Positions 7,159 to 16,197 of a stretch of 64,000 bases of DNA are shown here, piece by piece. The stretch is from Bacillota bacterium. GTDB lineage: Bacteria; Bacillota; Clostridia; Acetivibrionales; DSM-1351. The stretch covers positions 1 to 64,000 of the forward strand of contig JAEWST010000005.1 of the NCBI GenBank assembly GCA_023398105.1. The letters run 5' to 3'. Below the pieces are notes generated by a model. It was not told where the DNA came from. It saw only the letters and a program-made list of their open reading frames with translations, and searched no databases. The translations under genes and the position numbers were made by a program. Positions within the stretch are counted from its first letter, which is position 1. The number at the start of each line of letters is the position of its first letter.

Positions 7159-9053
7159 GTATATTTAAAGTAAATATCTCCATCATTTCCGCCTGTAGGG
7201 TCTGCTGTTCCTGCTGTGATTTTGTGATATGGAGAACCATTTATTTTAACTCCGCTTTCTCCCAGCTCAACACTCAGTTCATTACCGCCATCCTGAATAT
7301 ACTTAATCATAAATCCGTTAGCGTCCTTGTACATGAATGCTTTCTGTTGGTCTCCGTTTCCGTTGCCTTCTCCCCATATAATCTTAGGGTAAAAAGTATC
7401 CGAGTTTTCATCAAAATATATTTTAAGCCTTTCTGATGTAAGGTATTGGTACACCATTACAGGATAATCCGTTACGTCAGTAGACATTGCTGTTTTTGTA
7501 TCGTCCGTCCAATAGAGGTATTCAGCATTTTCGTTTGTATAATGCTTTTTTTCTCGACTTGTATCTTTAACCGCTTTTACAAAAGTAATGTACTGGTCTT
7601 TTATATCCAAGTACGTCATCAAATCCTGTTCTTTGAGAATATTTGATGTCAAAAGTCTGTCAACCGTTAAGCGTGCAATTTCGCCTAATGAAGCATATAA
7701 CTGCTCTGTAACTATAGCTGTTACAGCTTTTATAAGCGTTGCTGTAAGAGTACCATCAAATACGTAATTTTTCGCAATAGCATCAAAGTAGAATCTTTCC
7801 TGACCATCAACGCTGAAGGCAGTTCTGTCTCCGTTTAATACAACCTCACTGCCATTACTTCCCTGGACCTTAATTCCAAAGTCACGCCCAAAAGTTACAC
7901 CATAGTATGGCTTATCTTGCTTAACTGCAATTTTGTTAAGTGTCTTTATCTTTTCTGTTAATGTACCCTTTGGCTTAAACTCGCTTGTAGTTGTTGACTG
8001 GGCAGGGGCTGAACTAGTAGCCTTTAATCCGCCTTTAAAAGTAATTTTATTTGTTAGTATAATAGATTTATATGAGATATCTCCCATTACTTCTGCCGAA
8101 TCCCATGTTGCATCAGCCATATCCCATGCCACATCTGCCATATCCCATGTAATGTTGTTATTCAATTCATAAATGTTTATAGTATCTCCTACTTCAAGGT
8201 ACGGAAAGCATTTCCAGTCCATGTTGTAAGGGATATAATTAAATCCGTTAAGTGCAGAATACATATCATTTAGGATTGATTGCGTTATAAATGGGTTTGT
8301 TATTTTTAATGTGTTTGATTCACTTCCAGTTCCAGCTTCTATTTCGTCACCATCATCATTGTCAACAACTATCTTTGTAATTACTTTTTCAGGATTAGTC
8401 TGAGGAGCTTTTACATAGTCCGAGGCTGTAATGCTTTCAACGGCTACTGCATCTGATTGGAATTTAATAAGCCCTATTGTGCCATCTTTCATCATTTTGA
8501 CACTAGCTGCATGAGCGGCAGCTATCAATCCAAATACTTGACGAACCGTATATCCAGTTGGAGCTAAATCAAACTTGAATGTAGAATTGATTGTTACATT
8601 TGCGTTTGAGGTTACTCCTATAATCCCACACAGTTCATTCCATACTGCTTGCATTGTTGCAGGATATGTAAGGCTTGATATGAATTCCTGCTCACCGTAC
8701 AGAAGCTTGTCATAGCAAACGAACTTCCATACTTCATTTTCAATGCTTCTTGAATCAATAAAATATTCTCCAAGCTTCAGCCATTCTGATGCACCCTCGC
8801 TCCCAAGAAACCTTATGTAAGGAATAATTTTTGCATTCTCTGATATTGTTTCTGAAGTTCTAAGCAATAAATCCAATCTGGATGAACATGTAGTTCCTAT
8901 AGTAAAGTCCTCATATCCAATCAAATTATCATCTATAGAAAATTCTATTATTTCAGTACCTGTAAAAGCTAAATTTCCTACTAAAACCTTTGAGTCTATC
9001 ATCCTATCATGGCTTTTAGCATAGTTTTTAAATAGTTCTGATACGTTATACAT
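7155..9053 (-). CDS. Phage tail tip / receptor-binding minor structural protein
   Basis: About 632 aa from ATG 9053; the longer frame to 9068 runs back over the preceding stop. The N-terminal half resembles siphophage tail-associated proteins (LGEYFIDSRSIENEVWKFVCYDKL). Near residue 310 a short tandem repeat (WDMADVAWDMADATWDSAEV) occurs. The centre looks fibre-like (VQGSNGSEVVLNGDRTAF), and the C terminus ends GTADPTGGNDGDIYFKY, typical of phage fibre ends. It follows the tape measure and DUF6711 genes, as expected for a tail-tip (Dit/Tal-like) region. Confidence 0.75.
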   Translation of the reverse strand: MYNVSELFKNYAKSHDRMIDSKVLVGNLAFTGTEIIEFSIDDNLIGYEDFTIGTTCSSRLDLLLRTSETISENAKIIPYIRFLGSEGASEWLKLGEYFIDSRSIENEVWKFVCYDKLLYGEQEFISSLTYPATMQAVWNELCGIIGVTSNANVTINSTFKFDLAPTGYTVRQVFGLIAAAHAASVKMMKDGTIGLIKFQSDAVAVESITASDYVKAPQTNPEKVITKIVVDNDDGDEIEAGTGSESNTLKITNPFITQSILNDMYSALNGFNYIPYNMDWKCFPYLEVGDTINIYELNNNITWDMADVAWDMADATWDSAEVMGDISYKSIILTNKITFKGGLKATSSAPAQSTTTSEFKPKGTLTEKIKTLNKIAVKQDKPYYGVTFGRDFGIKVQGSNGSEVVLNGDRTAFSVDGQERFYFDAIAKNYVFDGTLTATLIKAVTAIVTEQLYASLGEIARLTVDRLLTSNILKEQDLMTYLDIKDQYITFVKAVKDTSREKKHYTNENAEYLYWTDDTKTAMSTDVTDYPVMVYQYLTSERLKIYFDENSDTFYPKIIWGEGNGNGDQQKAFMYKDANGFMIKYIQDGGNELSVELGESGVKINGSPYHKITAGTADPTGGNDGDIYFKYT

Positions 9054-9057
9054 AAGA

Positions 9058-9417
9058 TTACCTCTCAATTAAGGTTACTTTTATTCCTTGCCAAAATAAC
9101 TCCCCTTTTTTTTCAAATGCAACAGGGCAGGGTCTATTTCCTGCATAAAATGTTTTCGTCTGGTAGCTCCCTGTGATAGGGTCAGGATAATATACTTCAA
9201 AAAATGTATTAGACATTAATTGAAGTATATTAGATGTATCATCCCAAGTAAGAAGTCCCCATTCTATATCTATTTGCCGTTTTACTGCAACCCTATCTCT
9301 ATTAAGCGTACCATCCGCAGCTCTAGTTGTTGATTCTCCATCATCTAAATCCATAGCGGTAACAGAAAAACTTTTTGGCATTACTGGAACACTTATGTTG
9401 TTAATTTTTATTACCAC
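9058..9417 (-). CDS. DUF6711-type tail protein
   Basis: 119 aa, GTG start behind AAGGAGATGG. The sequence (INNISVPVMPKSFSVTAMDL..RDRVAVKRQIDIEWGLLTW) fits the small DUF6711 proteins that sit between tape measure and tail-tip genes in clostridial siphophages. Likely part of the distal tail. Biochemical role unknown. Confidence 0.75.
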   Translation of the reverse strand: MVIKINNISVPVMPKSFSVTAMDLDDGESTTRAADGTLNRDRVAVKRQIDIEWGLLTWDDTSNILQLMSNTFFEVYYPDPITGSYQTKTFYAGNRPCPVAFEKKGELFWQGIKVTLIER

Positions 9418-9431
9418 TATCGACCATCTCC

Positions 9432-12431
9432 TTATATTCCAAGTATTGTAGATACTTGTTTGCGTGAGTTTGATAATGTATTTAGAACAATTTTTGCAAA
9501 CTCTGTTTCTCCAATTTTTAATATGAGAGTACTTGGCATTTGATTGTTATTACCATTTTTAGTTCCAGTATTTTGTAAGCTTTGCAAAGTTGATGCAAAT
9601 GCAGATTGTACAGCACTTGCTACAGAGTTTGCTATTGCATTTACAAACCCAGTATTTTCAAGTGGAACAACTGCTTCTTTTCCTTTTTCACCAATCATGG
9701 CAAGTGTCGGGCTATCAACAATGCCACCTCTGGCAAGCTGTGGTACTGAAAAACGCTTTATTAACCCTATTTCAGGAAGTAGTGTCTTACTGGCAACAGA
9801 ATTATAGCCAGAAATTATCTTGTTTACCCCGTCTACAACACCATTTACTAATCTACCAAATGCACTTATTATTCGATTCAAGATACCTTTGATTCCATCA
9901 ACACAAGCACTAAATCCTGATATAAGTCCGTTTTTCATATTAGCTCCGAAGCTCTTCCATTTTGCAATCGTAAACCACGGAGCAACTTGATTATTCCACC
10001 AACCTGATATCTTTGTTCTCCAACTATTCACAAATTCATCAACCGTTACAGACATTGATGTTTTGACTGATGAAAACAGACTCTTCCATTTTGCAATCGT
10101 AAACCACGGAGTAACTTGATTGCTCCACCAGTTAGGTATTTTTACAGTCCACATTGTAACAAAGTCGTTCAATGCAAGTCCTAATGAAACTCCAATCTGA
10201 AACAGTACCTTATTCCATTTTTCTGCAGTAAACCAAGGAGTAACATTTTTAGTCCACCATTCTTGAATCTTACTTACCCATATGTATATAAACTTTCCTA
10301 CGCTGTTTGACCAGTTTGTAACCCAGTCATCTATTATCTTCTTTAATTTATCAAACTTGTCACCCATTTTGGAAAGGGAGTCAGTAGCTACTTGAATGGC
10401 ATTACCACCCATATAACCTTTGAAATGCTCCCATGCATCCTTAAAGTCACCTCTTATAACTGCAGCAACAAAACCAATTCTATCCTCTAGGTCTTTAAAG
10501 GCTAAAGTACTATTGTTAATTGCAAAATCCCAAGTCAAATCCAGTGTAAAACCTACCAAATCAATCAGACCTTTTAATATGTCTCTAAGTATTGGTGCAA
10601 TTGGTTCAATAATTTTCTTTAAGTCACTGAATATTTGAGAGTTAGCAAGCATACTCTGCAGCTTGCCTAAATCTGTATTCATTTTCTTTAAGAATTCAAT
10701 AAACTTATCTGCAGTATAATTTGCTAATGGTGCAAGAAACCCATCCCAGAACACTTGAAATACTTCGCTATATCCTTTAAGGTAAGTGCTGAGAGCCTTA
10801 ATAGAAACTGCCAATGTATTCATGAATTCTGGAAGATAATCCTCAATTGTCCATTTTGATAACGGAACTAGGACTTCTTTGTAGAACCACTCCAAGCCTG
10901 AAAACAATTCTTCTCCAAGCGGTTCAAGTGCTTTTTTTACCCTTTCAAGACTATTTGTAAGGTTTGTAAAGTCAATATTCTTTAATGGTTCTAACAACTT
11001 TTTAAAGTTTTCCGCTGCAGCTTTTATACTTTCACTGATTTCAGTATTATTTCCGACTCTACCGCCTGGCAATACAGTTCCTGATATATCACCTGAACTG
11101 TTTGATGAATCCGATGAATCTGAATTATTCTTATTCAGAATATTTAATGCATCAAAAGCAGCCACATTAGTTTGTGCCTTTTTAGCTGCTTTTCCTGCCT
11201 TGTCATAGCTTTGTGCAAGCTTTGCATTAGATTGAGCGGTATTATCTGCTGCACTTCCACCGTTTGTTGTAGCTTGATTAGTACCAAAAAGAACACTCAT
11301 AAACTGTGCTACATAATTTGTTACTGTCACAAGTGATTTAGCGAAGCTGTTTAATATTGGTAGTACCGTTTGCACTATTGGTATAAAAGCCTGACCCAAA
11401 TTTATCTTTATGAGTTGAAGCTGGGTAGTTAATATTCGGATTTGATTGGCAGGACTGTTTATTGTTCTTGCCAAATCGCCCTGAGCATTTTTAGTACTCT
11501 GCACAAGTAGCCCATATCTTGCCATTATTTTTTGTTGCTCTGTAAGTTCTTTCCCTACTGATGCAAGTCCATTAGCATATGCATATTGTTTTACAGTAGT
11601 TTCTGTTAAAATTACTCCGTACTTTCTAAGTCTTTCCTGTTCACCTGTAAAAACAGCACTTAAATCTTCCCCAACAGTTTTTGTATCCTTATTAAAAAAA
11701 GATGCCAAATCATATTGTAATTCTGTTAATCCAGTACTTAAGCCATAAGCCTGTTTAGTTGCAATCCCCATACTTGTAGAGTAGTTATAAAAAAGACCTT
11801 CCTGCTTTCTAAGTTCGTAACCATTTAGACCTAAAGTTCTTTGAAGGTTCTCACTCCATGAACGTGCAGTATCAGCCATATTTCCCATTGATACTTCAAA
11901 TAGGTTTTCGCTTTCAACTGCATCTATACCTGAAGTAATTGAATCCTTAATAAGCTTTCCTATGCCAAGAGCTGCAATACTTACTGCTATGCCTTTTAAT
12001 ATGCCTGAAACCATATTAGATGTTTTATTAATAGATTTCTTAAATGAGCCTTCCAATTCCTTAGAGGTTTTTACTCCATTTGCACTTATGTCTTTGATAT
12101 GCTTTTTTACCTTATTACTACCGACAGCACTATCACGCTCAATTTCGCTCCATGCTTTTTTCATTGCTTCTGATTGTGACATACCTTCTTTTCGATACTG
12201 TGCACCTAATGATGCCGCTCTCGACTTTGCGGATTTAATGACATTTTCATTACTAGCTTTTGCAGACTTACCAATGTTAGCTCCAGTTTCATCAAATGCC
12301 TTAGAAATTTCTTTTGTTACTGAGCTAACGCTTTTATTGAGTCCACCTATTTGACTTTGTACTGATTTAAGCTCTGCTCTTAATCCAGTTGTTTCAGCAT
12401 CTATTACTACCTGTAATTCTTCAAGTGTCAT
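9432..12431 (-). CDS. Tail tape measure protein
   Basis: 999 aa from ATG 12431 (MTLEELQVVIDAETTGL), overlapping the chaperone stop by 11 nt; the longer open frame reads back into the chaperone. It has an N-terminal coiled-coil tape domain, TM-like stretches (VSGILKGIAVSIAALGIGKL), a low-complexity Ser/Asp linker, and a C-terminal block of three to four repeats of WW.NQV.PWFTIAKWKS (about residues 725-830). The C-terminal GGIVDSPTLAMIGEKGKEAVVPL is a hallmark of tape measure proteins. It sets tail length and is ejected with the DNA. Confidence 0.93.
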   Translation of the reverse strand: MTLEELQVVIDAETTGLRAELKSVQSQIGGLNKSVSSVTKEISKAFDETGANIGKSAKASNENVIKSAKSRAASLGAQYRKEGMSQSEAMKKAWSEIERDSAVGSNKVKKHIKDISANGVKTSKELEGSFKKSINKTSNMVSGILKGIAVSIAALGIGKLIKDSITSGIDAVESENLFEVSMGNMADTARSWSENLQRTLGLNGYELRKQEGLFYNYSTSMGIATKQAYGLSTGLTELQYDLASFFNKDTKTVGEDLSAVFTGEQERLRKYGVILTETTVKQYAYANGLASVGKELTEQQKIMARYGLLVQSTKNAQGDLARTINSPANQIRILTTQLQLIKINLGQAFIPIVQTVLPILNSFAKSLVTVTNYVAQFMSVLFGTNQATTNGGSAADNTAQSNAKLAQSYDKAGKAAKKAQTNVAAFDALNILNKNNSDSSDSSNSSGDISGTVLPGGRVGNNTEISESIKAAAENFKKLLEPLKNIDFTNLTNSLERVKKALEPLGEELFSGLEWFYKEVLVPLSKWTIEDYLPEFMNTLAVSIKALSTYLKGYSEVFQVFWDGFLAPLANYTADKFIEFLKKMNTDLGKLQSMLANSQIFSDLKKIIEPIAPILRDILKGLIDLVGFTLDLTWDFAINNSTLAFKDLEDRIGFVAAVIRGDFKDAWEHFKGYMGGNAIQVATDSLSKMGDKFDKLKKIIDDWVTNWSNSVGKFIYIWVSKIQEWWTKNVTPWFTAEKWNKVLFQIGVSLGLALNDFVTMWTVKIPNWWSNQVTPWFTIAKWKSLFSSVKTSMSVTVDEFVNSWRTKISGWWNNQVAPWFTIAKWKSFGANMKNGLISGFSACVDGIKGILNRIISAFGRLVNGVVDGVNKIISGYNSVASKTLLPEIGLIKRFSVPQLARGGIVDSPTLAMIGEKGKEAVVPLENTGFVNAIANSVASAVQSAFASTLQSLQNTGTKNGNNNQMPSTLILKIGETEFAKIVLNTLSNSRKQVSTILGI

Positions 12432-12774
12432 TATTGCCACCCCATCTCGCATTATGACTTTCAGCAAAGGCAGCAAATTTTGCTTTGTATATCTCTACAG
12501 CCTTGTTATTCTCTGCCTGTTTTAACAACTCTTTTTCCTTTTCAAACAAACTGGGGAATGCTTCGTATATTTGTGGGAACATGGCATTTGAATCAAACAA
12601 TGCACCAATACCAGCAACAATTAAATCAGCAGTCTTATATGTAAAAATCGCCTTTTCTTTTTGCTGTATTTCATATACCCTGTTGTATGACTGTATTGCA
12701 TTTACAATTTCTCCATATGTCATGTCCCAGTAATCCCATTCTTTTATGCCGATATCTAGACAAGTAGGGAGCAA
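12421..12774 (-). CDS. Tail assembly chaperone, distal (gpT-like) part reached by -1 frameshift
   Basis: The open frame here has no good start; TTG 12774 is only the first start-like codon. The frame stays open upstream to the slippery site at 12843-12849, where a -1 shift from the preceding gene joins it. The shifted reading passes GVSDPGSPQTFKELFEDLLP before this segment. The joined protein would be about 248 aa (108 + 140). This is the lambda G/GT arrangement placed just before the tape measure gene, whose folding it would chaperone. Confidence 0.8.
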   Translation of the reverse strand: MLPTCLDIGIKEWDYWDMTYGEIVNAIQSYNRVYEIQQKEKAIFTYKTADLIVAGIGALFDSNAMFPQIYEAFPSLFEKEKELLKQAENNKAVEIYKAKFAAFAESHNARWGGNNDT

Positions 12775-12818
12775 GTCTTCAAATAGCTCTTTAAATGTTT
12801 GGGGAGAACCAGGATCAC

Positions 12819-13166
12819 TTACTCCGCATTCTCCACTAACTTGAAAAAACCGCTTACCTTATACATTTCTAAAAGAACAGGCACTAGCTCTATCAGGCTA
12901 CCGCCTAATTCAATGTATTCATCAATCAAGTCATAAACCTTGTTTTCATCATAACCGTGTTCAAACTTCTGTAAGCCTACTTTTAGATTTTCAGCGATAA
13001 ATTTTACCGTTGGCAGCCTTCCGTTTTGCATTGCCATAAGCTCATTAAGTGGATTACCACCTATTCTATTTTCAAGCTCTGTAGCTCCTCTGGAAGTTAT
13101 TCTTAGCTTCAGTTCCTTTTTTGTATTTCCTTCCTTATCCTTAATACACCATGTATAATAAAGCAT
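12819..13166 (-). CDS. Tail assembly chaperone, proximal (gpG-like) part, DUF6096 type
   Basis: 115 aa behind AAAGGAGG. The sequence (YYTWCIKDKEGNTKKELKLR..GGNPLNELM) fits the DUF6096 tail chaperones. It lies between the major tail protein and the tape measure gene. Most ribosomes stop at 12819; a minority are expected to shift at 12843-12849 and make the extended G-T protein. Confidence 0.85.
   Translation of the reverse strand: MLYYTWCIKDKEGNTKKELKLRITSRGATELENRIGGNPLNELMAMQNGRLPTVKFIAENLKVGLQKFEHGYDENKVYDLIDEYIELGGSLIELVPVLLEMYKVSGFFKLVENAE
12843..12849 (-). promoter_or_regulatory. Programmed -1 frameshift slippery site (T TTT TTC)
   Basis: In the reading frame of the upstream chaperone gene the codons are GGT TTT TTC AAG, a canonical X XXY YYZ heptamer eight codons before the TAA at 12819-12821. 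Slipping back one base enters a frame with no stop until 12421. Confidence 0.8.
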
Positions 13167-13198
13167 TTGTTAGTCCTCCTTTTTTAAGTTAGGTCTTT

Positions 13199-13612
13199 TT
13201 AAGTTGGGTCAGTTGTCTCAATTTCACTCTGAAGAGCAATCTGCAGCGTAAAAGTTATAGGATCATTTACTTTGCCGCCTTTTATTTTTACATTACAATA
13301 GCCACTAAATGTAAATTTAGTACCATCTATAAATTCCAATTGATAGTCATCTACTTTCCCAGCAGTCTGTGCAGCTTTAAGCTTCCGATATGAACTATCT
13401 GCTACATTCTCGTATAGGAATACAAATTCCAAATTTCCATAATCACCTATACCAAATTCATACTTCTTGGCTGTGTCTGCCAATGTTGTAACATCTATCT
13501 TCTCAGGGTCTATTCCTAACTCAGGTAGCTCCTGTAGACCTTCAAGATTTGTGTACTCTGTTGCTGTACTTCCATTTGCTTTGAACCCTAATTTTGAGCC
13601 GTTTGCTAACAT
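13199..13612 (-). CDS. Major tail tube protein
   Basis: 137 aa. Features of siphophage tail tube proteins: a start LANGSKLGFK, ELGIDPEKIDVTTLADTAKKY (the conserved switch segment) and a beta-rich C terminus (DDYQLEFIDGTKFTFSGYCN). The position between the tail terminator-like and chaperone genes agrees. Confidence 0.85.
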   Translation of the reverse strand: MLANGSKLGFKANGSTATEYTNLEGLQELPELGIDPEKIDVTTLADTAKKYEFGIGDYGNLEFVFLYENVADSSYRKLKAAQTAGKVDDYQLEFIDGTKFTFSGYCNVKIKGGKVNDPITFTLQIALQSEIETTDPT

Positions 13613-13626
13613 CTATATCCCTCCAT

Positions 13627-13980
13627 TCAATTGAAAATATACTTCATATTCTTGTCTATGATGCCCTCATATCTCATAACCTTATGTTTCAATCCACTTG
13701 GATCAGGAGCATCACAACAAAATATTCTTTTAAAACCCAAACTAGAAAGTACCCCATCCACCGCCGATGCAGTTTCTGAGGTACTTCCTTTATTCCATAT
13801 ATCTATCTTGTATCTTAAGTATGTAAGCTGCTCTATATCATCTGTCTTTGTATGCACTCTATTGTCTTCTTCAATATACTGTACAATAGGAAACTTTACC
13901 CATTCTTTAGGATAGCAGTCATTCACATTATTAAGTACAGATTTAAGGGCTTCATAAATTATTGGTTTAACATTAATCAT
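13627..13980 (-). CDS. Tail terminator/completion-like protein
   Basis: 117 aa. An N-terminal amphipathic helix (IIYEALKSVL), then FPIVQYIEE and YRYKIDIWNKGS strands, resembles the minor tail/terminator proteins placed after HK97-gp10 genes. ATG overlaps the upstream stop (ATGA). Call rests on order and a weak family resemblance. Confidence 0.65.
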   Translation of the reverse strand: MINVKPIIYEALKSVLNNVNDCYPKEWVKFPIVQYIEEDNRVHTKTDDIEQLTYLRYKIDIWNKGSTSETASAVDGVLSSLGFKRIFCCDAPDPSGLKHKVMRYEGIIDKNMKYIFN

Positions 13981-14414
13981 TTTGCCACATCCTCGATAGA
14001 TTTTTTAATATCTGCTGCTATCCGATTTATGACTGTTTCCTTGTTATTTTTAAGTGCTGGATATAAGTAAGGCTGTGCATCCATACCAGTCCAATCCTCA
14101 TTATATGAAATATCAGTATCTGATTTAGGAGGACTGGGTGATGCAGAACCTCTTTTTCCTGTACCAAATTCAACATAAGCAGCATGGTCAGAGTTTGTAT
14201 AAACAATTCCTCTAACTCCAGTTTGAGTACTCTCAACTTTTGTATTTATACTGTTTATTAAATCTCCGTTATCTACAGGGCAGAGTGTTTTTGCTTCACC
14301 CTGAACAAGCTTTATGTTCTTGCCCATAGACTTTTCAAGAATTTCATTAGAATTCTCTGATATTTGATTTAATTTTGAAAGTAAACTACTTAAGTTTTTA
14401 ATACTATCACTCAT
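13977..14414 (-). CDS. HK97 gp10-family head-tail protein
   Basis: 145 aa from ATG 14414 (MSDSIKNLSS), which overlaps the previous stop as TAATG and has a GGAGA site; the frame to 14450 is longer but lacks one. Diagnostic residues are GEAKTLCPVDNGDLINSI and AAYVEFGTGKRG. The family completes the head-tail interface and tail assembly. Confidence 0.88.
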   Translation of the reverse strand: MSDSIKNLSSLLSKLNQISENSNEILEKSMGKNIKLVQGEAKTLCPVDNGDLINSINTKVESTQTGVRGIVYTNSDHAAYVEFGTGKRGSASPSPPKSDTDISYNEDWTGMDAQPYLYPALKNNKETVINRIAADIKKSIEDVAK

Positions 14415-14731
14415 TAAATTTTCTCCAATTCTATCTGCATATGTGACCATTTTTTTGCAGATATAACCTTGTAGTCAGGAGCTTCAGAGTTAGAAACATA
14501 TACACAAATACCATCACCCTCTGATATTTCTTCTGAACCGTCATAAAGCATATTTAAAATATACTTAAGACGTTCTCCATAAATCTCTGCTTGAAGCTTT
14601 CCTGAAGCTGGTGATATATTCGCTTCAATTTCGATTGCTGCATCTGAATATCCAGCGTATTTTCCACCCTCATTATCCTCAATTAAAACCTTTTTCTTAA
14701 GATAATAAGACTTTTTATTGCATACTCGCAT
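14414..14731 (-). CDS. Head closure-like protein
   Basis: 105 aa. It lies between the connector and gp10-like genes. A beta-rich sequence with ASGKLQAEIYGERLKYILNM resembles small head-closure proteins of siphophages. Overlaps both neighbours, typical of tightly packed head-tail genes. The family link is weak. Confidence 0.6.
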   Translation of the reverse strand: MRVCNKKSYYLKKKVLIEDNEGGKYAGYSDAAIEIEANISPASGKLQAEIYGERLKYILNMLYDGSEEISEGDGICVYVSNSEAPDYKVISAKKWSHMQIELEKI

Positions 14732-15044
14732 TTGCTATTTTAGCTCCTTTCAATAGCCTATAGGATACTAACCTTGTCTTTATGCTTTCAGGAATTTCGG
14801 TTGAGTAGCTTACAGATATACCACCTTCGCTTCTGGAACTTTCTCCTTCAGCTCCTTGCCGATTATAAAACTCAACTGCCAACTCTCTTTGTAAACTTTC
14901 CATGATAGGAAGGAGAGAGGAGCGGTTACAAAAATCTAAGATTGCATTTTGAGCATCTTCCAAAATTAGATTTAATAAATCATCTTCGGAAGTATTACTT
15001 AAGGAAATTCTTAATCTTATTTTAAACTTTTCTAATGGTGTCAT
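14715..15044 (-). CDS. Head-tail connector (gp6-like) protein
   Basis: 109 aa, mainly helical: LEKFKIRLRISLSNTSEDDLLNLILEDAQNAILDFCNR is the typical N terminus of phage_connect/gp6-like connectors, and AVEFYNRQGAEGESSRSEGGISVSY is a conserved middle. It follows the major capsid protein. It joins the portal ring to tail completion proteins. Confidence 0.85.
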   Translation of the reverse strand: MTPLEKFKIRLRISLSNTSEDDLLNLILEDAQNAILDFCNRSSLLPIMESLQRELAVEFYNRQGAEGESSRSEGGISVSYSTEIPESIKTRLVSYRLLKGAKIANASMQ

Positions 15045-15073
15045 ATAATCAAATCCCCCTAAAAAGGGGCAGT

Positions 15074-15292
15074 TTATTCACTGCCACCCAATGCTTTTAT
15101 AAGGTCTTCTTTTTTCATTTTTGTATAACCATCAATATTCCTTTCTTTTGCTAATGCCTTAAGTTCCTCATACTTTAATTCCTCAAGTGAATCATCTTTT
15201 TGACTATCATCTTTGGAATTAGCATCTTCCTGAGTATCCTTATCAGGGTTAATATTCTGTAGAATCAATCCAACTATTTTACCCATTGTCAT
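15074..15292 (-). CDS. Small protein with Rho N-terminal/SAP-like domain
   Basis: 72 aa (or 70 from the better spaced ATG 15286). The C-terminal 35 residues (YEELKALAKERNIDGYTKMK.EDLIKAL) form the helix-extension-helix of Rho_N/SAP domains. An acidic linker precedes it. Such small proteins often lie right after the capsid gene in phages. A nucleic acid or capsid accessory role is possible. Confidence 0.75.
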   Translation of the reverse strand: MTMGKIVGLILQNINPDKDTQEDANSKDDSQKDDSLEELKYEELKALAKERNIDGYTKMKKEDLIKALGGSE

Positions 15293-15297
15293 TCCTC

Positions 15298-16176
15298 CTA
15301 TGCTTTGTGATGCAAATATATGCCAGCGGTTTTGTTTTCAAAAGCATCAGCAAGACCATAATTTCTATAACCGAATTTCCATGCATCTGCATCCTGATTA
15401 GCTTCAGGAGTTATAATCTTTGGTACTACATGTTTTGCGAACTGAAGCACCGCTGACTTTTCGATTATCATAAAGTTAATATCCTTGCCGTTTGTGGAAT
15501 CCTTTACATAACCGCCAGATTCCTCTCCTGTTGTAGTTCCATCCTTAAGGGTTATTGCAGTGTAAAAGCGTGACTGTGGCACAGATATTACTGCTGCAAA
15601 ACTCTTAAGGGCTTCCTTTGACTTTGTGGTGTCCATATCTTCAATCTGTCCTTTGAGTGTAGGAGTTATGAACAAGTATCTGCTCTCTGTAGGTACTTCT
15701 GCTTCGTCAAGTACATTGTTACCAACACGAATAGCCGCAATAGCGGCAGCACCATCAGCAAGTGTAGCAGCTGTAGCAACCTTCCCAATACCAGATATTC
15801 CACAATAGGTTGCAAATCTAAATGCATCTACCTCTGGAACAACTTTTACTCTTAAGAATTCTCCTGCCAGTTTTCCAAAAGCTAATCCTACACTTTCATC
15901 ATTGTCCATAGCATCAACAGAGAACATTCTTCCACGTTCATAGTTGAAGGTTACAGTTTCCCAAACAAGAGTTACATCTCCGTTTACATATCCTGAATTT
16001 CTTGAATAGTCAGCAAGTCCATCCATAGAGATTTTTGGAATTATAATTTCATTTGCGTTTGCTCCTTCTCTTGCGAGACTTGCATCACTATCAAGTACAG
16101 ATGTAAGTGCAGACTTTTTGTATACCTCATCAAGCAGAGGTACATATTTCTTTGCTAATGTTATTGCATTTCCCAT
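15298..16176 (-). CDS. Major capsid protein
   Basis: 292 aa, starting GNAITLAKKYVPLLDEVYKK like HK97-fold capsid proteins of clostridial siphophages, with RGRMFSVDAMDNDESVGLAFG and a VPEVDAFRFATY helix. Follows the DUF4355 scaffold gene by 21 bp. No separate protease gene is seen nearby, in line with a scaffold-dependent head. Expected to be the most abundant late protein. Confidence 0.92.
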   Translation of the reverse strand: MGNAITLAKKYVPLLDEVYKKSALTSVLDSDASLAREGANANEIIIPKISMDGLADYSRNSGYVNGDVTLVWETVTFNYERGRMFSVDAMDNDESVGLAFGKLAGEFLRVKVVPEVDAFRFATYCGISGIGKVATAATLADGAAAIAAIRVGNNVLDEAEVPTESRYLFITPTLKGQIEDMDTTKSKEALKSFAAVISVPQSRFYTAITLKDGTTTGEESGGYVKDSTNGKDINFMIIEKSAVLQFAKHVVPKIITPEANQDADAWKFGYRNYGLADAFENKTAGIYLHHKA

Positions 16177-16197
16177 TTTAATCCCTCTTCCTTAAAA

